From positions 1 to 8,621 of the forward strand of contig JANXVP010000351.1 of assembly GCA_025351615.1 (NCBI GenBank): a stretch of 8,621 nucleotides of DNA, written 5' to 3'. Below, piece after piece: positions 1 through 7,654 of this stretch. A program made the translations under genes and the position numbers. Source of the DNA: Ramlibacter sp. Its GTDB lineage: Bacteria; Pseudomonadota; Gammaproteobacteria; Burkholderiales; Burkholderiaceae_C. Every line of letters starts with the position of its first letter. Position 1 is the first letter of the stretch. Under the pieces are notes generated by a model, which saw nothing but the letters and a program-made list of their open reading frames with translations, did not search any database and was not told the origin of the DNA.

Positions 1-56
1 ACAAGGTCCAGCACACGGTGGACCGGATGACGCTGTTGCGGGTGGTCAACGGGTGA
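1..56 (+). CDS. C-terminal end of an unidentified protein (partial)
   Basis: A reading frame is open from the left edge (first full codon at base 3) and ends at TGA 54-56, giving the 17-residue tail KVQHTVDRMTLLRVVNG. The composition is plausible for a real protein end. The gene would converge with the minus-strand tRNA gene, whose terminator lies in the gap between them. Seventeen residues are too few to assign a family, and I do not recognise the tail. It could also be chance open frame. Confidence 0.3.
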   Translation, partial: KVQHTVDRMTLLRVVNG

Positions 57-91
57 GCCGGGCCGGAAAGTCACGCAGCGACCCACGCAGG

Positions 92-131
92 AAAGAAAAA
101 GGGCCTACACCGTTGAAGCGATGCAGGCCCT
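92..131 (-). terminator. Rho-independent terminator of the tRNA-Arg gene
   Basis: Read on the minus strand, GGGCCTGCATCG (130 down to 119) pairs with CGGTGTAGGCCC (112 down to 101), giving a 12-bp stem with two G-U pairs around the 6-nt loop CTTCAA. The flanking A100/T131 pair can add one more. The run TTTTTCTTT follows (100 down to 92). The G-U pairs become A-C mismatches on the plus strand and no T run follows there, so the terminator works for minus-strand transcripts. It begins 23 nt past the tRNA 3' end. Confidence 0.85.
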
Positions 132-153
132 CGAATTGAGAGAGAAAAGTTAT

Positions 154-230
154 TGGTGCGGCTGGCAGGAATTGAACCCACGACCCCTTGGTTCGTAGCC
201 AAGTTCTCTATCCAACTGAGCTACAGCCGC
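154..230 (-). tRNA. tRNA-Arg (anticodon ACG)
   Basis: The minus strand folds as a complete 77-nt cloverleaf. The acceptor GCGGCTG (from 230) pairs with CAGCCGC (164-158), followed by discriminator A157 and an encoded CCA (156-154). The D arm starts GCTC. The anticodon stem CTTGG/CCAAG closes the loop CTACGAA, which places ACG at positions 34-36. The T arm is GTGGG-TTCAATT-CCTGC. A34 is normally deaminated to inosine, so this tRNA should read CGU, CGC and CGA. It has its own promoter (242-250) and terminator (92-131), so it looks like a monocistronic tRNA gene. Single tRNA-Arg genes are common integration targets, but no integrase or att repeat is visible here. Confidence 0.97.
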
Positions 231-241
231 GAAAGCGTGAA

Positions 242-250
242 ATTATAGCA
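242..250 (-). promoter_or_regulatory. Extended -10 promoter element for tRNA-Arg
   Basis: The minus strand reads TGCTATAAT, a perfect TATAAT -10 hexamer (247-242) with the TG of an extended -10 just upstream. It lies 11 bp before the mature tRNA 5' end at 230, which suits a short 5' leader. The best -35 at 17-bp spacing is GATGCC (270-265), a poor match, so the extended -10 probably carries the promoter. Confidence 0.7.
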
Positions 251-257
251 TCGCGGC

Positions 258-290
258 GCCGATCGGCATCCCTGGCGCTCTCCCGATCGG
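258..290. repeat. Pair of CCGATCGG palindromes between mgtE and tRNA-Arg
   Basis: The self-complementary octamer CCGATCGG occurs at 259-266 (extended to GCCGATCGGC, 258-267) and at 283-290, with centres 24 bp apart. Because each is a palindrome, the two copies can also pair with each other as an 8-bp hairpin with a 16-nt loop at the 3' end of the mgtE transcript. No T run follows, so a simple intrinsic terminator is not convincing. The first copy lies in the -35/-10 spacer of the tRNA promoter. An operator, a Rho-dependent 3' hairpin and chance are all possible. Confidence 0.35.
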
Positions 291-306
291 TGCGATCCGC
301 GGGTGG

Positions 307-1668
307 CTACAGCAAGGTGCCCCTTAGAAACAGGTAGGCAACGCTGAAATAAATCACCAGGCCCGTCACGTCCACAAGGGTTGCGACAAAGGGAGCGGAA
401 GATGTCGCTGGATCGAAACCCAGGCGTCGGAGAAAGAAGGGCAGCATCGACCCGGCCAGCGTTCCCCACATGACAATCCCGACGAGAGAGACTCCAACCG
501 TCAAGGCGACCAACAGCCAGTGCGGCCCATAGATTTTCGAAAAAATGGACCAGACGGCGATCCTGAAAAAGCCGATTGTTCCCAGAATCGAGCCCAGCGC
601 GAGCCCCGACAAGATCTCACGCCGCATGACGCGCCACCAGTCGGCCAGCCTGACCTCGCCAATCGCCAGCGCGCGGATCACCAGCGTTGTTGCTTGCGAG
701 CCGGAATTGCCGCCGCTCGAGATGATCAGGGGAACGAACAAGGCCAGCACCACGGCTTTTTCGATTTCACCTTCAAAGAATCCCATGGCTGTTGCCGTGA
801 GCATTTCTCCGAGGAACAGGACGACCAGCCATCCTCCGCGCTTTCGGACCATGCGCCAGAAACCGATGGACATGTAGGGCTCGTCCAGCGCCTCGGAACC
901 ACCGACCTTTTGAATCTCCGCCGTCGCCCGGTTTTCGGCGATCTTCAATACGTCGTCGATGGTCACGATGCCGATCAGGACCCCGGACGTATCCGTGACT
1001 GGCAGGGCTTTGCGATCCTCGGACAGGAAGACGCTAACCGCGCTTTCGGCCGCGTCCGTGGCAGTGAGCTTGACGCACCGGCGGTCCATCATGTCTGAGA
1101 CGAGCCGGTTATGGGGAGCCAGCAGAAATTCGCGCACGCGGATGTCATCGACGAGCACTCCGTTGTCGTCGACGACGTACAGAACGCTCAATGTTTCACT
1201 ATTCGTTCCATGCGCGCGCACATAGTCCAGCACTTCCCGGACCGTCCACTCCTGCTTGACGGCCACATAGTGGGGCGTCATCAAGCGGCCGATGCTGCCT
1301 TTGGGGTAGCCAAGAAGCGATAACGCGACTTCCCGCTCCTGCGGAGATAAAACTTCCAGGAGCTTCTTGGTGACAGCCGCGGGCGATTCTTCGAGCAAGC
1401 CGGTCCGATCGTCGGGCGCCATGTGGTTGAGGATGTTTGCGACATCTTCCTGGCCCAGCGCTTTCAGCAACCGGGCCTGCAGCGCCCGATCCAGAAATTC
1501 GAAGACCAGCGCTGCCTCGTGACGCGGCAGAATCCGGAACATCACAGCCTGATCCTTCTGCGACAACTCCTTCATGCTGGCTGCGATGGCGGGCGGCGTC
1601 CAGTTTTTCATGAGGGTACGAATGGCGGTGATGTCTTGTGCCATCAGGGCTTGTGCCAGATCACTCAT
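307..1668 (-). CDS. mgtE: MgtE-family magnesium transporter
   Basis: This 453-residue protein has full MgtE architecture. An N-terminal helical MgtE_N domain (about 1-125) is followed by two CBS domains (about 130-245), then five membrane segments (about 278-450). The pore signatures are intact: PLIISSGGNSGSQATTLVIR (313-332), and the final-helix segment from LGFDPATSSAP to LVDVTG (416-436). D433 sits where the pore aspartate of MgtE coordinates Mg2+. In this family the cytosolic domains sense Mg2+ and close the channel when Mg2+ is plentiful. Some members also pass Co2+. The start is chosen for AAGGAA 4 nt upstream (1673-1678). The gene lies 62 bp downstream of the small HTH gene with no terminator visible between, so it may be the distal gene of the metal-efflux operon. 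No Mg2+ riboswitch leader fits in that gap. Confidence 0.95.
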   Translation of the reverse strand: MSDLAQALMAQDITAIRTLMKNWTPPAIAASMKELSQKDQAVMFRILPRHEAALVFEFLDRALQARLLKALGQEDVANILNHMAPDDRTGLLEESPAAVTKKLLEVLSPQEREVALSLLGYPKGSIGRLMTPHYVAVKQEWTVREVLDYVRAHGTNSETLSVLYVVDDNGVLVDDIRVREFLLAPHNRLVSDMMDRRCVKLTATDAAESAVSVFLSEDRKALPVTDTSGVLIGIVTIDDVLKIAENRATAEIQKVGGSEALDEPYMSIGFWRMVRKRGGWLVVLFLGEMLTATAMGFFEGEIEKAVVLALFVPLIISSGGNSGSQATTLVIRALAIGEVRLADWWRVMRREILSGLALGSILGTIGFFRIAVWSIFSKIYGPHWLLVALTVGVSLVGIVMWGTLAGSMLPFFLRRLGFDPATSSAPFVATLVDVTGLVIYFSVAYLFLRGTLL

Positions 1669-1730
1669 ACGGTTCCTTCAAGAGTATGGACAGAAGCAGA
1701 ACGACAATTCAAGGCCGGAGCAGCGGGTCC

Positions 1731-2096
1731 CTAGCTTCCTTTTGATTTTGCCACCACCTGGAGTCGCGCCCTCCCCTCTCGGGGCTGCACTGGATCAACA
1801 ACAATCGTGACGTCATGTCCAAACTTCATGAGCATTTCAAGCAGCTTGGCCTGGCTGATGCCGGTATGGACCTGACCCCGCATGATTCTCGATACTTTGG
1901 ATTGCTGGGTCCCCAGTATCAACGCGGCCCGGTCCTGCGACAGACAGCGTGCTTTGATGTCGTTGGCCAGGAGTGTCGCCAACGCCGTTTTGGTGGCTGG
2001 ATTCTCAAATCTGGCGTCTTGAATCTGCCTGGGGATTTCCGGATGTCCGACAATTAACGACCGGGGCTTATCAGACTGGCGACTCATCATCGGCAT
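1731..2096 (-). CDS. XRE-family HTH protein, HigA2-like (HTH_37 type)
   Basis: This is a small basic protein of up to 121 residues. About 35-100 matches the HTH_37 / HigA2-like XRE fold: a lead helix (TKTALATLLANDIKAR), then the helix-turn-helix LSQDRAALILGTQQSKVSRIMRG (52-74), then a C-terminal unit ending in GHDVTIVV that is typical of this group. Family members are usually antitoxins or repressors encoded after a RelE/HigB-like toxin. No toxin gene adjoins this one. Its start lies inside the end of the RND pump gene, overlapping by 26 bp from ATG 2096, or by 20 or 17 bp from the in-frame ATGs at 2090 and 2087. None has a clear ribosome-binding site, which suggests translational coupling to the pump. 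The basic tail (about 103-121) is unassigned. I infer a DNA-binding regulator, possibly of this operon; its target is unknown. Confidence 0.85.
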   Translation of the reverse strand: MPMMSRQSDKPRSLIVGHPEIPRQIQDARFENPATKTALATLLANDIKARCLSQDRAALILGTQQSKVSRIMRGQVHTGISQAKLLEMLMKFGHDVTIVVDPVQPREGRARLQVVAKSKGS

Positions 2097-5000
2097 TCAG
2101 GAATTTTTCGAGCAAAACGGGAAGCAGAAACAAGGTGAAGAAAGTGGCACTCACGACGCCGCCAACAATCACCAGCGCGAACGGTCGCTGCGTCTCGGAG
2201 CCTATCCCATGCGACAAGGCCGCGGGGAGCAGACCCAGGCCGGCCATGATGGCCGTCATGATGATGGGTCGCAAACGGTTGACCGCGCCATCTATCACCG
2301 CTTCGGCCATGCTCGTTCCGCGATGCGCCAGAGACATCACTTGCTCCACCATGATCACGCCGTTCTGGACGCAGATTCCAGCGACAGCAATGAAACCCAC
2401 TGCAGCCGAGATGGACAGATGAAAGCCAGCCATTCCCAACGCAGCGAGCCCACCGACCAGAGTAAATGGGATCATGGATAGAACCAGAAGGGCGGGCTTG
2501 AGTCGCCGGAACATCCAGAACAGCAGCGCAAAGATCAAGCCAATCGCAATGGGGACAATGACTTTGAGCCGTTCCGTTGCGCGCTCCTGGTTTTCAAACT
2601 GCCCCCCCCACGAGACGGTGTAGCCAGGAGGCATCGGGACTTCCGCCGCGACACGTTTTTGGGCCTCTGCGACAAAGCTGCCCTGGTCCCGCCCGCGCAG
2701 ATTGGTCTTGACGATGACATTGCGACCCCCGGCCTCGCGGGTGATGCGGGCCGCACCCTGGGAAACGTCGATACTGGCCAAATCGCCGAGGGGAACGGAA
2801 CCTCCGCCCGGAATGGCGACAGCCAGCGTAAACAAATCATCCACGGCATCTCTGTAGGGCAGGTCGAACCGCAAAGTGACGTCGAAGCGCCGCTCGCCTT
2901 CAAAGTAGGTATTGACTGTCGTCCCCCCAAATGCGGTCTGCACCAGGGTGTTGACATCGTTCACGTTGATTCCGTAGCGTGCGATTTTGCGTCTGTCAAT
3001 CCGGACATTGACGCCGCTCTGGCCGCCGACCCTCAATGCTTCGACGTCAGCGGCGCCGGGCACGGTATTGAGCACGCGGGCAATCGCATCACCTTTCGCC
3101 TCAAGAATCTGCAGATCGGGGCCGAACACCTTGACCGCAATATCTCCCTTCGCTCCACTCAGGGATTCCTGGACGTTGTCCTCGATCACCTGCGAAAAAT
3201 TGGCGGGCAGGCCAGGAATGGTGCGCAGCTTTTCGCTCATTTGCTGAACCAGCTGGTCTTTGGTTGAAACCGTCCATTCATTCTTCGGCTTGAGGTCGAT
3301 CAATATCTCCAGGTTGTAAGAGCCTTTCGGATCGGTTCCGTCATCGGGTCGGCCCACCTGCGTGATGATGGTCTTGACCTCGGGCAGGGTAGCCAGCAGT
3401 GCCCTGACCTTGCGCTCCGTCACCTTGGTGGCTTCGATCGCCGTCGGCCTAGGAAGGCTGATCGTCAACCAGATGTTGCCTTCGTCCAGTTTCGGCAGGA
3501 ACTCTGTCCCCAAAAGCGGCGCGCACAAAAGCGCAATGGCCAGTACGCCGATCGAGACCCCGATCACGAGAGGCGTGCGGGCGATGCACGAGAGCAGGGT
3601 TCGGCGAAACCTGTTTTGCAGTTTGTGCATCCACTCCAGGTGATGTTCAGCCATGTCTCCTCTGACGCCATAGGACAGCAGGCCCGGCACCCACGTCAGC
3701 GTGAGCAGGAAGCCCCCAAGCAGAGCGAAGCTCAGGGTCAGAGCGACCGGTGCGAAGATCCGCCCTTCCACCCGCTGGAAGGTGAATATCGGCAGGAAAG
3801 CGATGATGATGATCGCCTTCGAGAAGATGATGGGTGGCGCCAGCTCCATGACCGTCCGCTTCAGGGCAAGAAGGCGGTTTCCGTATTGGGCGGCGAATGC
3901 GGGACTACCGGGAACAGCAGCATGAACTTCGTTCCCTGCGCTATCTCCTGCATTCAAATGTTTGGCGGGTAATGCGAGGCGGACCATCAACGCTTCGACG
4001 AGAACCACGGCACTGTCGATGATGACGCCGAAATCCACCGCGCCCAATGAAATCAGGTTGGCCGAAACGCCCATCATGTGCATCAGGATGAAGCCGAACA
4101 ACAAGGATAGCGGGATGACGGTGGCGACGATCACCATGGCGCGCCAGTTGCGCAGGAACACGAACAGAATGGCGGTCACAAGGCAGGCGCCAACGATCAG
4201 GTTTTCAGCCACGGTGTTGACTGTGTGATTGATCAAGGTCGAACGCTGATAAATCGGCGCGATCCGGTAACCCCGCGGCAGTCTTGCGTTGATTTCCCCG
4301 ACCTTGCGCTCGAGGTCCTCCACGACCAGCGACGCATTGCCGCCCTTGGTCATGAGCACGATGCCTTCGACAACGTCGTCACGCTGATTGATCCCTGCAA
4401 TTCCAGAGCGGGGGCGCTGACCCAGGGCGACATCCCCGATATCGGAAACCAGGATGGATTTCCCGCCCTTTGCGGTAATCACCACGCTGCCCACATCCTG
4501 AGGCCGCTCGAATAGCCCGAGCGATCGGACCGTGAGGGCCTCGTCGCCCCGCTTCAGGATGCCGCCACCCGCGTTGGCGCTGTTGGCACCCAGGGCCTGG
4601 GTGACCTGGTCGAGCGTGATGCCATATTGACGCATCCGTTCGGGATTCACCTTGACCTGCAACTCGCGAATGGCGCCTCCGAAACTTGTGACATCGGCGA
4701 TGCCGGGAACGAATCGCAAGCTGGGGCGTACCACCCAATCCTGAATGGCGCGGGTTTCGGTCAAGTCCGCGTCGGCGGGCGCGTCAAGGACGTAGCGATA
4801 AACTTCGCCAACTGCTGTTGCAAGCGGCGCGAGTGACGGCTGAACCCCCGTCGGCAGGCTCACGGTTTGCAATTTCTCGTTGATTTGCTGGCGCGCAAAG
4901 TAGTCGCTGGTGCCATCATTGAAGATCAGGGTCACGATCGACAGGCCCGCCATGGAGACGGAGCGCATCTGCGTCATGCGGGGTGTGCCGCTGATTTCCC

Positions 5001-5211
5001 GTTCGATCGGCAATGTGACAACTCGCTCGATCTCCTCGGCCGCAAGGCCCGGCATCTGCGTGATGACCTGAACCTGGACATCCTGGACATCCGGGAATGC
5101 TTCAATCGGGATTTGCCGGAACGACCAGATCCCCAGGCCTGCCAGCGCTAGCACGATCAGCATGACGAACATGCGCTGGCGCAGCACAAACGTGACGAAA
5201 CTATCAACCAT
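2071..5211 (-). CDS. czcA: Heavy-metal efflux RND transporter, CzcA/CusA family
   Basis: This 1046-residue protein is full length for an HME-RND pump. It has a first membrane helix (about 14-30), a large periplasmic porter domain (about 31-335), six central helices (about 336-565), a second periplasmic domain (about 566-880) and the last helices (about 882-1035). Family hallmarks include the GTEFLPKLDEGN segment (568-579) and FGGTTVNTYFEGERRFDV (761-778). TM4 carries DFGVIIDSAVVLVEA with D393, D399 and E406. Their 6- and 7-residue spacing matches the proton-relay acids of CzcA (D402, D408, E415), so I favour Zn/Co/Cd/Ni-type substrates over Cu/Ag. Two deviations are DS for the usual DG and VEA for VEN, followed by a longer Gly/Ala-rich stretch (about 411-446) before TM5. 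It uses proton-motive force to drive metal through the tripartite complex. It starts 8 bp after the fusion-protein gene, without a strong ribosome-binding site. Confidence 0.93.
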   Translation of the reverse strand: MVDSFVTFVLRQRMFVMLIVLALAGLGIWSFRQIPIEAFPDVQDVQVQVITQMPGLAAEEIERVVTLPIEREISGTPRMTQMRSVSMAGLSIVTLIFNDGTSDYFARQQINEKLQTVSLPTGVQPSLAPLATAVGEVYRYVLDAPADADLTETRAIQDWVVRPSLRFVPGIADVTSFGGAIRELQVKVNPERMRQYGITLDQVTQALGANSANAGGGILKRGDEALTVRSLGLFERPQDVGSVVITAKGGKSILVSDIGDVALGQRPRSGIAGINQRDDVVEGIVLMTKGGNASLVVEDLERKVGEINARLPRGYRIAPIYQRSTLINHTVNTVAENLIVGACLVTAILFVFLRNWRAMVIVATVIPLSLLFGFILMHMMGVSANLISLGAVDFGVIIDSAVVLVEALMVRLALPAKHLNAGDSAGNEVHAAVPGSPAFAAQYGNRLLALKRTVMELAPPIIFSKAIIIIAFLPIFTFQRVEGRIFAPVALTLSFALLGGFLLTLTWVPGLLSYGVRGDMAEHHLEWMHKLQNRFRRTLLSCIARTPLVIGVSIGVLAIALLCAPLLGTEFLPKLDEGNIWLTISLPRPTAIEATKVTERKVRALLATLPEVKTIITQVGRPDDGTDPKGSYNLEILIDLKPKNEWTVSTKDQLVQQMSEKLRTIPGLPANFSQVIEDNVQESLSGAKGDIAVKVFGPDLQILEAKGDAIARVLNTVPGAADVEALRVGGQSGVNVRIDRRKIARYGINVNDVNTLVQTAFGGTTVNTYFEGERRFDVTLRFDLPYRDAVDDLFTLAVAIPGGGSVPLGDLASIDVSQGAARITREAGGRNVIVKTNLRGRDQGSFVAEAQKRVAAEVPMPPGYTVSWGGQFENQERATERLKVIVPIAIGLIFALLFWMFRRLKPALLVLSMIPFTLVGGLAALGMAGFHLSISAAVGFIAVAGICVQNGVIMVEQVMSLAHRGTSMAEAVIDGAVNRLRPIIMTAIMAGLGLLPAALSHGIGSETQRPFALVIVGGVVSATFFTLFLLPVLLEKFLNADDESPV

Positions 5212-5219
5212 GGCGTGTC

Positions 5220-6395
5220 TTACTTTGTGGTGATAGCAAGTTCGGAATTGAGCAAAAGCGCGCCCTTGCTGACCACTGCTTCACCTTTTTGAAGGCCGCT
5301 TGCAACGTAAGCTGTTTCGCGTGTCTGCAACTTCAGAACGACGTCGCGCTTGTCGAACACACCTGGTGCAGTGCGGACAAAGACGAAGGACTTGACGCCC
5401 TCACTGACGAGCGCGGAGATGGGCACGTTTGAAATTGGGTTTGTGTCGGGTGCGAGCACGTCGACGCGTGCATACATGTCTGGGCGCAACAAGCCGCCAA
5501 CGTTGTCGACTTCGGCGCGCGCTTGCACGCGCCTGCTGCCGGGATCGACCATGGCAGAGATGTTTGTGATTTTTCCCCGAAACACCTTCCCTGGGAGCGC
5601 CACCGGCTCTACCGTCACTGACAGGCCTGAGGTGAGGTGAGGCAAAAACGATTCGGGCGTGTCGATGATGATCCACAGGCGACGCAGATCGCTTACGACA
5701 AAGGAGGGATTGGGTTGGTCGGGTCGCACCTCCATGCCCACGTTTGTCTGACGGTCAACGACCGTGCCGGCAATCGCGCTGGTCAGGGCGTACCGCTCTC
5801 CTGAAGCCTTGCCACCGTCCAATCTCAGATTTTGCAGGCGCAAGCGCGACCGGTTCACTTCTGCGGATGCCTGCTCCCAGTCCGCCTTGGCAGATTCAAA
5901 GTCGCGTTTGGCGATCACCTCGCCGTCAAACAGGGTTTTCGCGCGCGTGTAAGCCAGCTCCTTGCGGCCAAGTTCCGAGCGGGCCTTGGCGGCGTCGGCC
6001 AGCGCAGCGCCCACTTCAGGCGCATCGACGATGGCAAGCGCTTGACCAGCCCGAACCGGGTCGCCCGGCTTCGCCAAGACCTGGACCAGTCGCCCCGCGA
6101 CCGGCGGCATCACGCGCGATGTATGGTCTTCATCGAGTGCGATGCGCGCCGGAAGGGAGTCGGCGAGCGGCAAGGGACTGAGCATCACTTCGCTCACGTC
6201 CAGTTCGGCCAGTTGAGGGGAGCCGACGGGAAACACGACGCGTGACGCGGATTTTGGCGTTAGCGCTGGCGCGACCCCTGATGTCGCGTCCTTGTGATTT
6301 CCAGACTGGAAATATTGCAAGCCGGCGAAGGTGAACGCGCCGACCGCAATGCCGCCGGCGATCATGGCTGCGAGGGCCTTGACGTTTTTGCTCAT
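5220..6395 (-). CDS. czcB: Efflux RND periplasmic adaptor (membrane-fusion protein), CzcB/CusB-like
   Basis: This 391-residue protein links the inner-membrane pump to the outer-membrane channel. A single N-terminal anchor or uncleaved signal (about 8-27) has no lipobox cysteine. A barrel-sandwich half-motif follows (HTSRVMPPVAGRLVQVLAKP, 91-110, and GQALAIVDAPE), then an alpha-helical hairpin (about 128-195), the second lipoyl half (AIAGTVVDRQTNVGMEV), a beta-barrel (about 236-315) and a membrane-proximal domain to the end. It is shorter than the roughly 500-residue CzcB proteins that carry a His-rich N-terminal extension, and it lacks such an extension. The open frame reaches back to 6602, but that stretch overlaps the upstream gene and reads as an Arg/His/Pro-rich shadow. 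ATG 6395 is chosen because it gives the membrane anchor and forms the ATGA 4-bp overlap with the upstream stop. The gene is translationally coupled to its upstream neighbour. Confidence 0.92.
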   Translation of the reverse strand: MSKNVKALAAMIAGGIAVGAFTFAGLQYFQSGNHKDATSGVAPALTPKSASRVVFPVGSPQLAELDVSEVMLSPLPLADSLPARIALDEDHTSRVMPPVAGRLVQVLAKPGDPVRAGQALAIVDAPEVGAALADAAKARSELGRKELAYTRAKTLFDGEVIAKRDFESAKADWEQASAEVNRSRLRLQNLRLDGGKASGERYALTSAIAGTVVDRQTNVGMEVRPDQPNPSFVVSDLRRLWIIIDTPESFLPHLTSGLSVTVEPVALPGKVFRGKITNISAMVDPGSRRVQARAEVDNVGGLLRPDMYARVDVLAPDTNPISNVPISALVSEGVKSFVFVRTAPGVFDKRDVVLKLQTRETAYVASGLQKGEAVVSKGALLLNSELAITTK

Positions 6396-7654
6396 TGGGA
6401 GCTTTGCCTCATGATTTGCAGGTTGAGTTGGCTTTTGGCAAGATCGGCATGCGCCTGAACCGCCTCGGCTTGCAGGGCACGGGCGGTGCGCTGTGCATCG
6501 AGCAGGTCTGCAATGCTGATGGCGCCATTGCGGAATGCCAGCTCCGCGGACTGTGTGCTGCGAGCGATGTTGGGCAGGATGTCGTCCCGGTAACGCAGCC
6601 ACCGGCCCTCAAGTGAACGCGTCTCTGCCTGCATGCGACGCCAGTCTGCGCGGGAAACTGCAAGAACTTTTTCAAGCTGGCTTTCAGCGGACACCAGATC
6701 TGCCCGCGCTTTTTCGATGTCTCCCGAATAGTCATTGCCGAAAAAGAGCGGGACGGAAAGGAACAGCCCGAACGTCACTCCACTGGTTTGCGCGGGATTT
6801 CTGTCCACTTGCGCACCCAGGGAAACATCCCGGGTGCGTTGCGACTCTGCGAGAGATAAATTCAGCCGGGCCTGATCGACACGGTGCTGTGCCGCCTGGA
6901 CGTCCGGGCGCTTGCCCAGCAACTCTTCGATGTCCTCGTCGGGTGCTGAAGCCGTCTCGGGCCAAACTTCCGACGCCTGAAACTCAAGCGCCGACCGATC
7001 GTTGACCAGGACGGCCAACACCTGGTGCGCACGAAGCACGTCGAGGCGCGCGCTCTCCGCATCGTTGGTTGCGCGTAACAGGTCGATATTGATCCGGTTG
7101 ACGTCCGACGCGGACAGGTCGCCTGCCTTCTGCCGTGTCTCGGCAAGCTTCATCAGCAACGCAGACGATTGCCTGGCTTGCGCTGCGGCAGCTGCGCGCT
7201 CCTGGGCGGAAAGCAGATCGTAGTAAGCGGAGACCAGTTGCATCCGGACGGTGCGGACGACGTCGGAATAGTCCAGCCTGCCGGCTCGTGCGCCTTCCCT
7301 TGCCGCGTTGGTACGAAGCGCACGCTTGTTGCCGCGTTCGAACGTGCGGTCAATGCGCACTGACTGGTCGATCCGCTTGTCCTTCAGCGGACCGGGACCG
7401 ATACCCTCCACGTTACTGATCGAGGACGCACCGATCCCCAGTGTTGGATTCGGCGAGGTGTTCGCGGACTGCACCAGCGCATCGCTTCCGCGTGCGGCCG
7501 CAGCAGCCACGTTAATGTCCGGGTTGTTGACCATCGCTAGGGCGTTAAGCTCATCGAGACTGACCGCGCGATGCAGCGGCACCTGGATCTGGCCAATGCC
7601 CGGGGCCGAAAGGCCGCCGATGAGCAGCGCTGTGACGAATGACTTCAAATGCAT
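6392..7654 (-). CDS. czcC: Outer-membrane efflux channel, TolC/CzcC family
   Basis: This 420-residue protein matches the length of CzcC-type outer-membrane factors. A signal peptide (about 1-21) lacks a lipobox cysteine, so no lipoprotein is predicted. Two repeated OEP units follow (about 30-215 and 245-418), each with long Ala/Gln/Arg-rich helices that build the periplasmic tunnel (ASDVNRINIDLLRATNDAE; KRPDVQAAQHRVDQARLNLS). Strand segments include TLGIGASSI and GVTFGLFLSVPLFFG. KRPDV at the start of the second unit is typical of the family. The frame is open to 7804, but the first 50 codons show no signal peptide and cover the leader dyads, so ATG 7654 is preferred. No good ribosome-binding site precedes it, so the start is less certain than the identity. 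It is first in the efflux operon, and its TGA overlaps the next ATG by 4 bp. Confidence 0.9.
   Translation of the reverse strand: MHLKSFVTALLIGGLSAPGIGQIQVPLHRAVSLDELNALAMVNNPDINVAAAAARGSDALVQSANTSPNPTLGIGASSISNVEGIGPGPLKDKRIDQSVRIDRTFERGNKRALRTNAAREGARAGRLDYSDVVRTVRMQLVSAYYDLLSAQERAAAAAQARQSSALLMKLAETRQKAGDLSASDVNRINIDLLRATNDAESARLDVLRAHQVLAVLVNDRSALEFQASEVWPETASAPDEDIEELLGKRPDVQAAQHRVDQARLNLSLAESQRTRDVSLGAQVDRNPAQTSGVTFGLFLSVPLFFGNDYSGDIEKARADLVSAESQLEKVLAVSRADWRRMQAETRSLEGRWLRYRDDILPNIARSTQSAELAFRNGAISIADLLDAQRTARALQAEAVQAHADLAKSQLNLQIMRQSSQ

Noticed and set aside
57..230. Integrative-element attachment site at the tRNA-Arg 3' end
   Set aside because: There is no integrase gene and no visible repeat of the tRNA 3' end elsewhere in the window.
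520..1098. Plus-strand open frame of 192 codons, and shorter plus-strand frames across 545-1734
   Set aside because: They lie antisense to mgtE, whose family match is unambiguous, and their products have skewed, low-hydrophobic compositions typical of shadow frames in GC-rich DNA.
1669..1730. Possible Mg2+ riboswitch or separate promoter ahead of mgtE
   Set aside because: The 62-bp gap is too short for a known Mg2+ riboswitch, and I see no convincing -35/-10 pair in it.
2659..3267. Plus-strand open frame of 202 codons, and other frames opposite or within the RND pump gene
   Set aside because: The czcA frame is full length and conserved throughout. The overlapping frames show no recognisable domain or ribosome-binding site.
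6396..6602. N-terminal extension of the fusion-protein frame to 6602
   Set aside because: The extra 69 residues are an Arg/His/Pro-rich readout of the overlapping channel gene, while ATG 6395 is followed at once by a proper membrane anchor.
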